Made by a program: the position numbers and the translations under genes. Positions 44,738-53,224 of a stretch of DNA of 64,000 bases are shown piece after piece. This stretch comes from Lutibacter oceani (GTDB taxonomy: Bacteria; Bacteroidota; Bacteroidia; Flavobacteriales; Flavobacteriaceae): assembly GCF_003384935.1 (NCBI RefSeq), contig NZ_QTTQ01000010.1:186001-250000 (forward strand), in the 5' to 3' direction. Under the pieces are notes generated by a model, which saw nothing but the letters and a program-made list of their open reading frames with translations, made no database searches and was not told where the DNA came from. The first letter of the stretch is position 1; each line of letters begins with the position of its first letter.

Positions 44738-45442
44738 TTAATCCGTTTTAAAACACCAAACTTGACCAATAGTTTCTCCACCTTTATCATCTTTTACTAC
44801 CACCTTCCAATAATAATTTTTTGATGATTCTAAGGTCTGATTTAAATTAGTCTCTGAAAGATTTTCTACAACTTTTGTAGTAGGCGGATTTATATTATCT
44901 AAAAATACATCAAATAAAAGTGTATCATTTGAATCTACATCACTTGCAGTCCACTCTAAAGTAACTATCGCATCTTGTTCAATTGAATTTAGTTTAGGAT
45001 TAACTATTACTGGTAAAAATGGCAAATGATTAGATTCTCCATCTCCTTCTGTGTAAAAACTAAAAGTAGAAGAATACATACTTGTTAATCCTTTACTATC
45101 TTTTGCTAGTACCCTCCAATAATATGCTACTCCTTTGTTTAAAGTAACAGAAATTGTTGTGCTTGAGCTAGTCTTAGTTAGTAAATTTTGTGTAAACTGA
45201 TTATCTGTTGCTATTTGCATCTCATAACTAACAGTGTCACCGTCTGGGTCTGAAGCTGCATTCCATTGAAAATCTACCACATAATCAATACACAATTGAT
45301 TGTTTAAAGGTGTTGTTTGTACCGGAGTACTTGGTGCTTTATTTATTACAGGTGTTGGTTCTGGTACTGGGTAATCTTCTCCACTGCCTCCACAAGAACA
45401 AAGCATAAGACTAAAAGCCGTTATAAAAAAAATATTTTTCAT
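44738..45442 (-). CDS. Fibronectin-III-like lipoprotein
   Basis: The 234-residue lipoprotein (signal ending SLMLCSCGGSG) is followed by a Pro-rich linker and two Ig/fibronectin-like beta-sandwich domains. Each ends in the YYWRV or YYWKVVVKDDKGGE pattern (residues about 45-135 and 140-234). The domains also share a DPDGDTVSYEMQIATDNQF-type calcium-loop-like segment. It lies 2 bases after the LRR gene and is its operon partner. It is a clear paralog of the gene at 58256-58951. The likely role is binding at the cell surface. Confidence 0.85.
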   Translation of the reverse strand: MKNIFFITAFSLMLCSCGGSGEDYPVPEPTPVINKAPSTPVQTTPLNNQLCIDYVVDFQWNAASDPDGDTVSYEMQIATDNQFTQNLLTKTSSSTTISVTLNKGVAYYWRVLAKDSKGLTSMYSSTFSFYTEGDGESNHLPFLPVIVNPKLNSIEQDAIVTLEWTASDVDSNDTLLFDVFLDNINPPTTKVVENLSETNLNQTLESSKNYYWKVVVKDDKGGETIGQVWCFKTD

Positions 45443-45444
45443 GG

Positions 45445-48400
45445 CTATTTTTTAATTATTTTAAGTGTAATTACGTTTTCAACCAATATTTTTGCTAGAT
45501 AAACACCAACTGATTTATTTGTTAAATCTAATTGTACCTTTCCATTAGTAATAGGATAAGTTCTTCTTGAAATCAATTGAGAACTATTGTTATACAATTC
45601 AATAGTAACTTCTTTAAGATTTAAAGGGATGGCTAACTCAAATAAACCATCCGTAGGATTTGGATATACAGTTATCATATCAAATAACTGAATCGTTTCT
45701 GAGAAAACTCCTTCACAAGTAACTTCCGTTTTTACTTCAATTAAATCGCCATGTTTGGTATCAATATCAAAGATTGATGATATTGTTCTTAAAATAGGTA
45801 TTCCATTTACGTACACCTGATATGGAGCTGTTCCTTTTAGAATCTCTACCGTTGTTTTACTACTTTTTGATGTTAATTTACCAGAAACAATAGTACCTTC
45901 ACCTATGATAATATTATAGCAGTAAGGTGATGTTTTACCGGTCACAACAATGCATAGTTCATAGTTTCCTGGTGCTAAATTATCAATAGTTTTATTGGTA
46001 GTAAAATCATAAATGGTTCCATTAACACTAGCCATATAACTATATGAAGTTTGAGCAGTTATTATTATTTGACCATTATTTTTACCTGGGCAAGTTTCTG
46101 CTATTGTTTCAATTGTTAAATTATTGAAAGCCAAGGATATACATCCATTGGCATCAACATCTTCTCCTATTGGGGTATCTGAACATAAATCTTTATCATT
46201 CATAATTCCATCGCCATCATCGTCTAATTGGCTATCTGAACAGCCATTAGAATCTACTGCTTCTCCAATTGGTGTATTTGGGCAAATATCAATACTATTT
46301 AAAACCCCATCTTCATCCCCATCTTTATCCAATTGGTCATCAGAACAGCCTTTAGAATCTACTTCTTCTCCAATTGGTGTCTCTGGACATTGATCCAAAT
46401 TATTCATAATGCCATCCTCATCATCGTCTAGCTGACTTTCGGAACAACCATATGAATCTACTATTTCTCCAATTGGTGTCTCTGGGCATACATCTGTATC
46501 ATTCATAATGCCATCTTCATCATGGTCTAATTGGCTTTCTGAACAGCCATTAGAATCTACTGCTTCTCCATTTGGAGTATTTGGACATTGATCCAAATTA
46601 TTCATAATACCATCTTCATCATCGTCTATTTCATTTGAACAATCTAAGCTATAATTAGCGGTATCATCCTTTTCCCAATCAACAGGAATCTCATTAAATA
46701 TTGATTCATTAACTTCAATACAAACTAATTCAGAATTATTTAAGGCATTTAAATAAATTAATTTTGTGTTATTAGTTAGATCAATTGCTCCAGAAATCTG
46801 ATTATTTTTAATTATTAAATCTAATAGTTCAATATTATTAAAAACCTCTAAACTAGTCAGTTGATTTTCTTCACAATCTAAATAAATTAATTCTGGATTA
46901 TTACTTACATCTATACTTATCAGTTCATTTAGCCAAACCACCAATGTGGTTAATAAAATATTTTTACTTATATCAAGTGTTGTTAATTGGTTATTGTAAC
47001 AGTCTAATTCTATTAAAGCATTGTTTTTACTTACATCTATACTTGTCAAAAAATTGACTCCACAAAACAGCGTTTGCAAAGCTGTATTGCTGCTTAAATT
47101 TATACTTGAAATTTCGTTATCTTCACAATCTAAATATTCTAAAGCAACGTTCGTATTTAAATTTAAATTCTTAACATTATTTATCCAAATAACTAACCTC
47201 GTCAATAAAACATTTTTACTTACATCTATTGAAGTTAATTGATTCCAACTGCAGTCTAATTCAGTTAAAAGTATATTTTTACTTACATCTAAATTTGTGA
47301 GTGAATTTACACCACAGTATAATGTTTCTAAGGCTGTATTATTACTAATTTCTAAAATACTAAGTTCATTATCTTCACAATCTAAATATTGTAATAATTT
47401 ATTTGAATTTAAATCTATATTCGTTATTTTATTTAACCAAACTATTAATGAAGTTAATAATGTGTTTTTACTTACATCAATAAAAGTTAATTGATTGTTA
47501 TAACAGTCTAATTCTGTTAAAGCAGTATTTTTACTTACGTCTATATTTGTGAGTGAATTTACACCACAATATAAAGACTCTAAAGATGTGTTATTACTTA
47601 AATTTAAACTAGTTAGATAGTTTTCTTCACAGTCTAAATATTGCAAAGCTATATTTGTGTTTAAATTTAAACTTGTTAATTTGTTTAGCCAAACAATTAA
47701 TGCTATTAATTTGGTATTTTTACTCACATCAATTGAAGCTAATTGATTATTGTAACAGTCTAATTCATATAGGGAAACGTTTTTACTTACATCTAAATTT
47801 GTTAGTAAATTAATGCCACAATATAAAGATTCTAAAGCTGTATTGTTTGCTAAATATAAACTGCTAAGCTCATTTCCCTCACAATCTAAGTATACTAAAT
47901 TTTTATTGGAACTTAAATTTATACTTGTAATCTTATTGTAATAAAAATATAATTCCGTTAAAGCGTTATTGTTAGTTACATTTAAACTAGTTAGTAAATT
48001 TATACCGCAATACAGCGTTTCTAAATTTTTATTATTATCAGTATTTAAATAGGAAAGTTGGTTGTCATCACAATCTAAATATATCAAATCTAGATTTTTG
48101 CTAACATCTAAACTTGTCAGTTCATTTAACCAAACCACTAGAGTTGTTAATTCAGTATTTTTACTTACATCAATTGTGGTTATTTGATTGCTAAAACAAT
48201 CTACTTCAAGTAAAGCTATATTTTTACTTAAATTTAAATTTGAAAGAAAATTTAAACCACAATATAAAGTTTTTAAAGCAGTATTATTACTTATATCTAA
48301 CTCTGAAAGTTGATTATCTTCACAATCCAAATATATTAAAGCTAAATTTTTGCTAACATCTAAACTTAAAAGTTGATTTTTCCAAAGTGTTAATTGTTTT

Positions 48401-48729
48401 AATGCTGTGTTTTTACTTAAATTTATTGTAGAAATTAGATTATCAAAGCAGTTTAATTCTGTAAGTGCAATAAAATCTTCAATTCCAGTTAAATCACTAA
48501 TACCCTTTGACTCTAAATCTAGTGAATTGATTTTATTAATATTACTTGTTAGCACATAATTATCCAATACATTATCATACCCTAAATCTATTAATGCTTG
48601 CTCAAAATTGTTATCAGGCACAAATGTTTGGTCTATAAAAGTAATTTTAGAAAAGGAGTTACTTATTTTAGAAAAGGCATTACTTATTAAAAAAAATGCT
48701 ATTACGAAGGTTATATAATTATTTTTCAA
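45445..48729 (-). CDS. Large LRR / thrombospondin-3-type T9SS surface protein
   Basis: The 1094-residue protein has a signal peptide and residues about 60-700 made of 21-residue leucine-rich repeats. They cycle in an 84-residue super-repeat of four types (marked by DCYNNQ, VWLN, DCEDN and YCGVN). One position has lost a unit. Five Asp-rich thrombospondin-3/OmpA-like calcium repeats of about 33 residues follow (DDDEDGIMNNLDQCP, VDSNGCS), then a beta-domain. The protein ends with a T9SS type A sorting domain (TVYPNPTDGLFELAIP, then LTNKSVGVYLAKI and TLKIIKK). It should be exported across the outer membrane and attached as an adhesin-like protein. The promoter at 48756-48820 carries the shared tandem operator. 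Confidence 0.9.
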   Translation of the reverse strand: MKNNYITFVIAFFLISNAFSKISNSFSKITFIDQTFVPDNNFEQALIDLGYDNVLDNYVLTSNINKINSLDLESKGISDLTGIEDFIALTELNCFDNLISTINLSKNTALKQLTLWKNQLLSLDVSKNLALIYLDCEDNQLSELDISNNTALKTLYCGLNFLSNLNLSKNIALLEVDCFSNQITTIDVSKNTELTTLVVWLNELTSLDVSKNLDLIYLDCDDNQLSYLNTDNNKNLETLYCGINLLTSLNVTNNNALTELYFYYNKITSINLSSNKNLVYLDCEGNELSSLYLANNTALESLYCGINLLTNLDVSKNVSLYELDCYNNQLASIDVSKNTKLIALIVWLNKLTSLNLNTNIALQYLDCEENYLTSLNLSNNTSLESLYCGVNSLTNIDVSKNTALTELDCYNNQLTFIDVSKNTLLTSLIVWLNKITNIDLNSNKLLQYLDCEDNELSILEISNNTALETLYCGVNSLTNLDVSKNILLTELDCSWNQLTSIDVSKNVLLTRLVIWINNVKNLNLNTNVALEYLDCEDNEISSINLSSNTALQTLFCGVNFLTSIDVSKNNALIELDCYNNQLTTLDISKNILLTTLVVWLNELISIDVSNNPELIYLDCEENQLTSLEVFNNIELLDLIIKNNQISGAIDLTNNTKLIYLNALNNSELVCIEVNESIFNEIPVDWEKDDTANYSLDCSNEIDDDEDGIMNNLDQCPNTPNGEAVDSNGCSESQLDHDEDGIMNDTDVCPETPIGEIVDSYGCSESQLDDDEDGIMNNLDQCPETPIGEEVDSKGCSDDQLDKDGDEDGVLNSIDICPNTPIGEAVDSNGCSDSQLDDDGDGIMNDKDLCSDTPIGEDVDANGCISLAFNNLTIETIAETCPGKNNGQIIITAQTSYSYMASVNGTIYDFTTNKTIDNLAPGNYELCIVVTGKTSPYCYNIIIGEGTIVSGKLTSKSSKTTVEILKGTAPYQVYVNGIPILRTISSIFDIDTKHGDLIEVKTEVTCEGVFSETIQLFDMITVYPNPTDGLFELAIPLNLKEVTIELYNNSSQLISRRTYPITNGKVQLDLTNKSVGVYLAKILVENVITLKIIKK

Positions 48730-48755
48730 AACTGTAAAAATTATTTTTTATAGCT

Positions 48756-48820
48756 TGAAATTACAATGAGAAAGTATAATAATTAATGATATTAATTAAT
48801 ATGATTGGTGATATTAATCA
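48756..48820 (-). promoter_or_regulatory. Tandem TGAT-N4-ATCA operator, LRR operon
   Basis: On the minus strand, TGATTAATATCA (48809-48820), a 10-nt gap and TAATTAATATCA (48787-48798, one mismatch) are followed after 23 nt by TAATTTCA (48756-48763), close to TAATTTTG at 49356. The LRR gene starts 26 nt further on. Confidence 0.55.
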
Positions 48821-49015
48821 TAATTTCTAATTGATACATTGAACAATTTTCATAAAATAACTTTGCTTATAAAAAAGGTAGATTTTCATTTTATATAAAT
48901 TTTAAAAACCACACCTCAATGCATTAATAAGCTTTTAACAATAAAAGCTAAAATGAGGAATTCTATCTTTTTAAAAAACCTCAATACCTAAAACTAATCC
49001 ATCATTTTATTACAA

Positions 49016-49215
49016 TCACTAGTTATATCTTTTTTAAAATGCCCAAAATACACTGTTTGGGTTGATAATACCTCCTTCACCAGTGAAATAATATATATTA
49101 GGTTTATAAATAATTCGAATGCAATTTTATAGAAGCATTCAACAAGTGCTTACCTGGAAATAGAGATTGCTTCTGGCGGAGGTAGTGAAAACCAAATTAT
49201 TAACATAAATCCTTA
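49016..49215 (+). pseudogene. Possible remnant of an exported protein gene
   Basis: In one frame, a protein-like stretch (CPKYTVWVDNTSFTSEIIYI, then RFINNSNAIL) runs to a TAG at 49130-49132. The same frame continues with HSTSAYLEIEIASGGGSENQ and ends at TAA. I find no start codon or signal peptide upstream. The Gly/Ser run recalls the tail of the 43205 lipoprotein, but I cannot prove homology. It fits a decayed gene in a region that shows other decay. Confidence 0.35.
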
Positions 49216-49298
49216 AAACTTTCCTTTAAAAATAGTGTCTAATAAGATGTAAACATATTAGTATCAATTAATACGGTAAATTAATAAATTGTATAATC

Positions 49299-49363
49299 TG
49301 ATAATTATCATGTTACTAATTGATAACGATCATTGCAATAAATTTAATCTCTGTATAATTTTG
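49299..49363 (+). promoter_or_regulatory. Tandem TGAT-N4-ATCA operator plus promoter, DUF6799 gene
   Basis: TGATAATTATCA (49299-49310), a 10-nt gap and TGATAACGATCA (49321-49332) are followed by 23 nt starting TTGC and a good -7 element TAATTTTG (49356-49363). This is the clearest copy of the shared architecture. The TTG right after the second site is 20 nt from the -7 box, so the proximal site abuts the -33 position. Confidence 0.7.
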
Positions 49364-49419
49364 AAACTAAATTAAAATAACAAAAAATAATAAATTTCAA
49401 TATTAAAAAAACATGAAAC

Positions 49420-50100
49420 ATGAAAAAAGTAGTAATTTTTTTAATTTTTATAGTTCTGGGAACTATTGGATTAACAGCTCAAGATAAAGATCAAATTAAA
49501 GCTCAGGATCAAGACAGAGACAGAGATCGTGTAATGTTAGTTGACGGTGATCTTCTTCAAATTAGAGATCGTGATCAGATTAGATTACAAGATAAAATAA
49601 CATTAAACGATGGTACAGTAGTAAATCCAGATGGGACTTATGTAACAAAAGATCAAATTAGATTGCGTTTAAGGGATGGTTCTTGTTTAGATAGTGATGG
49701 TGTTTTATATAGAAATGAGTATCAGTACAGGTATAAAGTTCAACAAGAAAACAAAGGACTATCAGAAGCTCAAATTCAGACACGAAATCAAAATAGATAT
49801 CAAATAATGATGATTGACGGTCAAGTTTACCAAATTAAAAATCAGGAACAAAACCAAATTCAGCAACAAATGCAACTTGGAAATGGCGTAACTATAAATC
49901 CAGACGGGACTTATCAAAATCGCGATAGAAAACAACTAAGACTGCAAGATGGTGAATGTATAAATATGGATGGTCAACTATTTAAAAACACCTATATGCA
50001 AAGAAAAATGGTGGCACAAAAAAATGCTAAAGCAATTAAAACCATGACAAAGAAAAAAGTGCAAAAGAAAGCAACTGGCACACGTAATAAGAAAAATTAG
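49420..50100 (+). CDS. DUF6799-domain exported protein
   Basis: The 226-residue protein has a signal peptide (MKKVVIFLIFIVLGTIGLTA). Two DUF6799-like units follow, each with the order MxxDGxxxQI, LxxGxxxNPDGTY and LRLxDGxCxxxDGxL (RVMLVDGDLLQIRDRDQIRL; MMIDGQVYQIKNQEQ; LRLQDGECINMDGQLF). A Lys-rich tail (KTMTKKKVQKKATGTRNKKN) ends the protein. The segments between repeats are rich in Gln, Asp and Arg. The function of the domain is unknown. It is preceded by the strongest tandem operator and followed by a beta-barrel gene. A shorter relative is at 42500. Confidence 0.75.
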   Translation: MKKVVIFLIFIVLGTIGLTAQDKDQIKAQDQDRDRDRVMLVDGDLLQIRDRDQIRLQDKITLNDGTVVNPDGTYVTKDQIRLRLRDGSCLDSDGVLYRNEYQYRYKVQQENKGLSEAQIQTRNQNRYQIMMIDGQVYQIKNQEQNQIQQQMQLGNGVTINPDGTYQNRDRKQLRLQDGECINMDGQLFKNTYMQRKMVAQKNAKAIKTMTKKKVQKKATGTRNKKN

Positions 50101-50132
50101 AAAAAGTTAGTGGCTGTTTTAAATAAAAACAC

Positions 50133-50201
50133 AAATTGTCATTTTGAGTAAATTTTAGGAAGAAATAAAAAAATGATTGTATTTATTCAAAATGACAATT
50201 T
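50133..50201. repeat. REP-like inverted repeat
   Basis: Two 21-nt arms (50133-50153 and 50181-50201) with one mismatch contain TTGTCATTTTGAG and its complement, with a 27-nt spacer. The repeat lies between the DUF6799 gene and the beta-barrel gene and may end or stabilise the first transcript. It overlaps the spurious longer start of the downstream ORF. Confidence 0.65.
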
Positions 50202-50257
50202 ATAATTACTTTAAAAGTTCTTTTAAGCTTTATAAATTAATCGTTAAATATTTAATA

Positions 50258-51106
50258 ATGAAAGCTTTAAAATTCTCATTTATAATTTTGTTCGTTTTAT
50301 GTACTTCGAGTATTATTGGACAAAATAAAAAGGAATCATATCTTTCAACAGCTATAAATTACATTAGTGATGCTGTTTTTATGGGTAGAAAAGATTCCAT
50401 TGCAGCTCCCTATTTATATCCTACTATAGCTTACAACCACAAATCAGGTTTTTACGGAAAAGGATCTTTCTCTTACCTTACCCAACCTGACGAAAGTAGA
50501 ATTGATTTATATTTATTTACTGCGGGTTTTGATTTTAAAAAAAATAAACTATCTGGAGATTTTTCAGTAACCAAATACTTTTTTAATAATGATAGTTACA
50601 ACGTGATTTCTGAAGTAACCGCAGATATTTCAGCAAGCTTGAGCTACGATTTTAAAATCCTTAATTTAACTGTAAATACAAGTAACTACTTAAGCAATAA
50701 CGAAAATTCAGACTTCTTTTTATCTTCAGAAATTAGCCATGATTTTCTAACCTCAAATAATAAATTTCAAATTTCTCCAACTGCAGGAATATATTTAGGA
50801 TCACAAAATTTTTATGAGGAATACTATATAAATAGTCGAATAAGAGACCGAAAAAATAATTACTCTGAAAATACTTCTGAAACAATTACGGAAGTTGTAA
50901 TTGAAAAAAGTGAAAGTTTTAATTTAATGGCAATTGAAGTTAGTTTACCTATGTGGTATTCTGAAGATTCATTTACAGTTTCATTCTTACCCGCTTTAGT
51001 ATTTCCACAAAATGAAGCAACAATTTTAAATGAAGAAACTTTAGTTAAAGAAGAATTAGATAATGTTTTCTATTGGATGGTAGGAATATCATATAAATTT
51101 CAATAA
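50258..51106 (+). CDS. Outer-membrane beta-barrel-like protein
   Basis: About 282 residues from ATG 50258, which starts a signal peptide (FSFIILFVLCTSSIIGQ). The longer reading from 50177 begins in the inverted repeat and lacks export features. The body alternates polar and hydrophobic residues in many short strands (YPTIAYNHKSGFYGKGSFSY; LYLFTAGFDFKKNKLSGDFS) and ends in an aromatic residue (GISYKFQ), as outer-membrane barrels do. The substrate is unknown. It may share the operator of the DUF6799 gene. A fragment of its 3' end is repeated at 44640-44731. Confidence 0.75.
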   Translation: MKALKFSFIILFVLCTSSIIGQNKKESYLSTAINYISDAVFMGRKDSIAAPYLYPTIAYNHKSGFYGKGSFSYLTQPDESRIDLYLFTAGFDFKKNKLSGDFSVTKYFFNNDSYNVISEVTADISASLSYDFKILNLTVNTSNYLSNNENSDFFLSSEISHDFLTSNNKFQISPTAGIYLGSQNFYEEYYINSRIRDRKNNYSENTSETITEVVIEKSESFNLMAIEVSLPMWYSEDSFTVSFLPALVFPQNEATILNEETLVKEELDNVFYWMVGISYKFQ

Positions 51107-51202
51107 CAATTCATAAAATAATTTTAAAAGTTCATGTAAAAATCATGAACTTTTTTTGTTTCAACAACTGTAATACCTGCTGAAAATGAATATAATTTGT
51201 AG

Positions 51203-51210
51203 TACATTTG
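51203..51210 (+). promoter_or_regulatory. -7 element of smpB
   Basis: TACATTTG lies 7 nt before the smpB ATG, so the transcript has almost no leader. The -33 TTG is not clear. Confidence 0.45.
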
Positions 51211-51217
51211 TACCTAT

Positions 51218-51676
51218 ATGCAGAAGAAAATTAACATAAAAAATAAAAAAGCTCGATTTGAATACGAGATTTTAGATAAATATATAGCCGGTATTCAACT
51301 TACAGGAACAGAAATTAAATCTATTCGAGAAAGTAAAGCCAGAATTACTGAAAGTTTTTGTGAATTTAACGAAAAAGGCGAATTATTTGCAATAAATATG
51401 TTTATTGAAGAATACCTTTATGGCCATGCTTATAATCATAGTCCTAAAAGTGAACGAAAATTATTGTTAAACAAACAAGAGCTTAAAAAACTACAGAAAG
51501 AAGTTCAAAATGTGGGTTTAACTATTATACCACTACGCTTATTTTTAACGGATAAGGGTTGGGCAAAACTTGAAATTGCGCTTTGTAAAGGGAAAAAAAA
51601 TTACGACAAGCGTGAGGTTATGAAAGAACGAGACACAAAAAGAGATTTAGATAGAGTAAAAAAGAACTTCAAATAA
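51218..51676 (+). CDS. smpB: SsrA-binding protein SmpB
   Basis: The 152-residue protein binds tmRNA and delivers it to stalled ribosomes (trans-translation). Signatures: NKKARFEYEILDKYIAGIQL, TGTEIKSIRESKARI, EEYLYGHAYNHSP, RKLLLNKQEL and the C-terminal KKNYDKREVMKERD, which acts as the decoding-site tail. Length is normal. The UbiA-like gene starts 4 bases after its stop. Confidence 0.96.
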   Translation: MQKKINIKNKKARFEYEILDKYIAGIQLTGTEIKSIRESKARITESFCEFNEKGELFAINMFIEEYLYGHAYNHSPKSERKLLLNKQELKKLQKEVQNVGLTIIPLRLFLTDKGWAKLEIALCKGKKNYDKREVMKERDTKRDLDRVKKNFK

Positions 51677-51680
51677 AATA

Positions 51681-52589
51681 ATGATTTTAACAGTTTATTT
51701 AAAATTAATTCGTTGGAAAAATTTACTGTTAATAACCTATATTTTTCTTTTAATTAAGTTGCTGTTTTTTCCTTCTTTTTATTTAGAAACAAAATTAGCT
51801 GATTTTCAATTTTTTCAATTATTACTTTCAATTCTTTTAATAGCTGCAGCAGGTTATATAATTAATGATATTGTGGACATAAAAGCTGATTTAATTAATA
51901 AACCACAAAAGGTTATTGTTTCTAAAATTATTACTATTGAAAAAGCAACGCATTGGTATAAAATAACAAATACTATAGGGATTTTTTTGGGGATAGTTTT
52001 ATGTTTAAAAATTGGCAAACCTACCTATTCCTTCTTTTTTATAGGAGGTGCACTACTACTCTATTATTACTCAATAAATTTAAAATCTAAACCACTTGTT
52101 GGAAATTTAATTGTGGCCTTTTTAATTTCTTTAAGCATTTTAATTTTAGGTTTATTTGAAATTGATTTTTCTAGTAAAAATCCCTATCAGAATATCGCAA
52201 TTAATACCCTTATTTTAATATCATTATTTGCTTTTATTATTAACCTAATAAGGGAAATAGTTAAAGATATAGAAGATATAAATGGAGATAACACTTTAAA
52301 TATAAAAACTTTACCAATTTTATTTGGAATACACAGAATTAAAAATTTGGTTTCGTTTTTATGTTTAATTCCTATAGGTTTAATTGTTTTTTTGATAATT
52401 AATTATAGTGTCATTTATAAAATAACAATGGTTTATTTATTAATTTTTTCATTAATTCCATTATTATATGTGCTATTAAAAATTAGGTCAGCAAAAAAAA
52501 AGTACGAGTTTTCTAAGTTAAGTAAGTTATTAAAAATTATCATGTTTTTAGGGATAAATTCATTAATCATCTTTTCAATATTTCATTAA
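51681..52589 (+). CDS. UbiA-family prenyltransferase
   Basis: The 302-residue membrane protein has about eight or nine transmembrane segments. The two Asp-rich prenyl-diphosphate/Mg motifs are present: NDIVDIKADLINKP (NDxxDxxxD) and DIEDINGDNTLNIKTLPI (DxxxD-type). Flavobacterial proteins of this type are usually labelled geranylgeranylglycerol-phosphate geranylgeranyltransferase, by weak similarity to archaea. The real acceptor may be a quinone or another lipid. It lies in a tight cluster smpB-ubiA-maf, with gaps of 1-4 bases. Confidence 0.88.
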   Translation: MILTVYLKLIRWKNLLLITYIFLLIKLLFFPSFYLETKLADFQFFQLLLSILLIAAAGYIINDIVDIKADLINKPQKVIVSKIITIEKATHWYKITNTIGIFLGIVLCLKIGKPTYSFFFIGGALLLYYYSINLKSKPLVGNLIVAFLISLSILILGLFEIDFSSKNPYQNIAINTLILISLFAFIINLIREIVKDIEDINGDNTLNIKTLPILFGIHRIKNLVSFLCLIPIGLIVFLIINYSVIYKITMVYLLIFSLIPLLYVLLKIRSAKKKYEFSKLSKLLKIIMFLGINSLIIFSIFH

Positions 52590-52590
52590 A

Positions 52591-53172
52591 ATGCTTCATA
52601 ATAAATTTAAAAATAAGAATATAATATTAGCATCTGGTTCTCCAAGACGTCAAGAATTATTTAAAGAATTAGGTATAAACTTTTCAATAAAAGTAAAAGA
52701 AGTTGAAGAAATTTATCCCTTAACTTTAAAAAAAGAAGAAATAACAAATTATTTAGCCGAATTAAAGGCGCAAGTTTTTGAGAATGAAATTGGTGAAAAT
52801 GACATAGTAGTAACTGCTGATACCATTGTTTGGCATAATAATAAAGCCTTAGAAAAACCAAAGGATAAATTTGAAGCAATTAATATGTTACAACAATTAT
52901 CTGGAACAAAACACGTTGTTTTTACCTCAATTTGTATTAAGACCAAAGAAATTCAAAAAGTTTTTTATGATGAAACCATAGTTTACTTCAAAAACTTATC
53001 TGAAGAAGAGCTTGTTTATTATGTTGAAAATTACAGGCCATTTGATAAAGCTGGTGCTTATGGAATACAAGAATGGATAGGTTTTATAGGCATTACACGG
53101 TTAGAAGGAAGTTATTATAATGTAATGGGATTACCTGTTCATAAATTATATGAAGAATTAATAAAATTATAA
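52591..53172 (+). CDS. maf: Maf-family nucleotide pyrophosphatase
   Basis: The 193-residue protein begins with the Maf motif ILASGSPRRQELFKELGI. The catalytic Asp is in VVTADTIVW, and the GAYGIQEWIG and GSYYNVMGLP signatures are present. Maf proteins hydrolyse non-canonical or modified nucleoside triphosphates (dTTP/UTP/m7GTP subgroups). It starts one base after the UbiA gene's stop and is last in that operon. Confidence 0.93.
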   Translation: MLHNKFKNKNIILASGSPRRQELFKELGINFSIKVKEVEEIYPLTLKKEEITNYLAELKAQVFENEIGENDIVVTADTIVWHNNKALEKPKDKFEAINMLQQLSGTKHVVFTSICIKTKEIQKVFYDETIVYFKNLSEEELVYYVENYRPFDKAGAYGIQEWIGFIGITRLEGSYYNVMGLPVHKLYEELIKL

Positions 53173-53193
53173 GTACGTACCATAAATTATCCT

Positions 53194-53201
53194 TATTTTT
53201 G
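53194..53201 (+). promoter_or_regulatory. -7 element of the transketolase gene
   Basis: TATTTTTG matches TAnnTTTG, 23 nt before the ATG at 53225. Confidence 0.4.
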
Positions 53202-53224
53202 AACGATTTTTAATAAAATACACA

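Noticed and set aside
46124-46393. Plus-strand ORF antisense to the thrombospondin-type repeats
   Set aside because: It mirrors the repetitive codons of the LRR/TSP3 gene on the other strand and has no start context or domain.
46640-48480. Regular repeats that look like a CRISPR array
   Set aside because: The repeats are codon-periodic (63 and 252 bp) inside an open LRR gene. The spacing is not that of short repeats with unique spacers, and no cas genes are nearby.
50177-50257. Longer start for the beta-barrel gene (ATG 50177)
   Set aside because: It runs through the inverted repeat at 50133-50201 and lacks an export signal. ATG 50258 begins a normal signal peptide.
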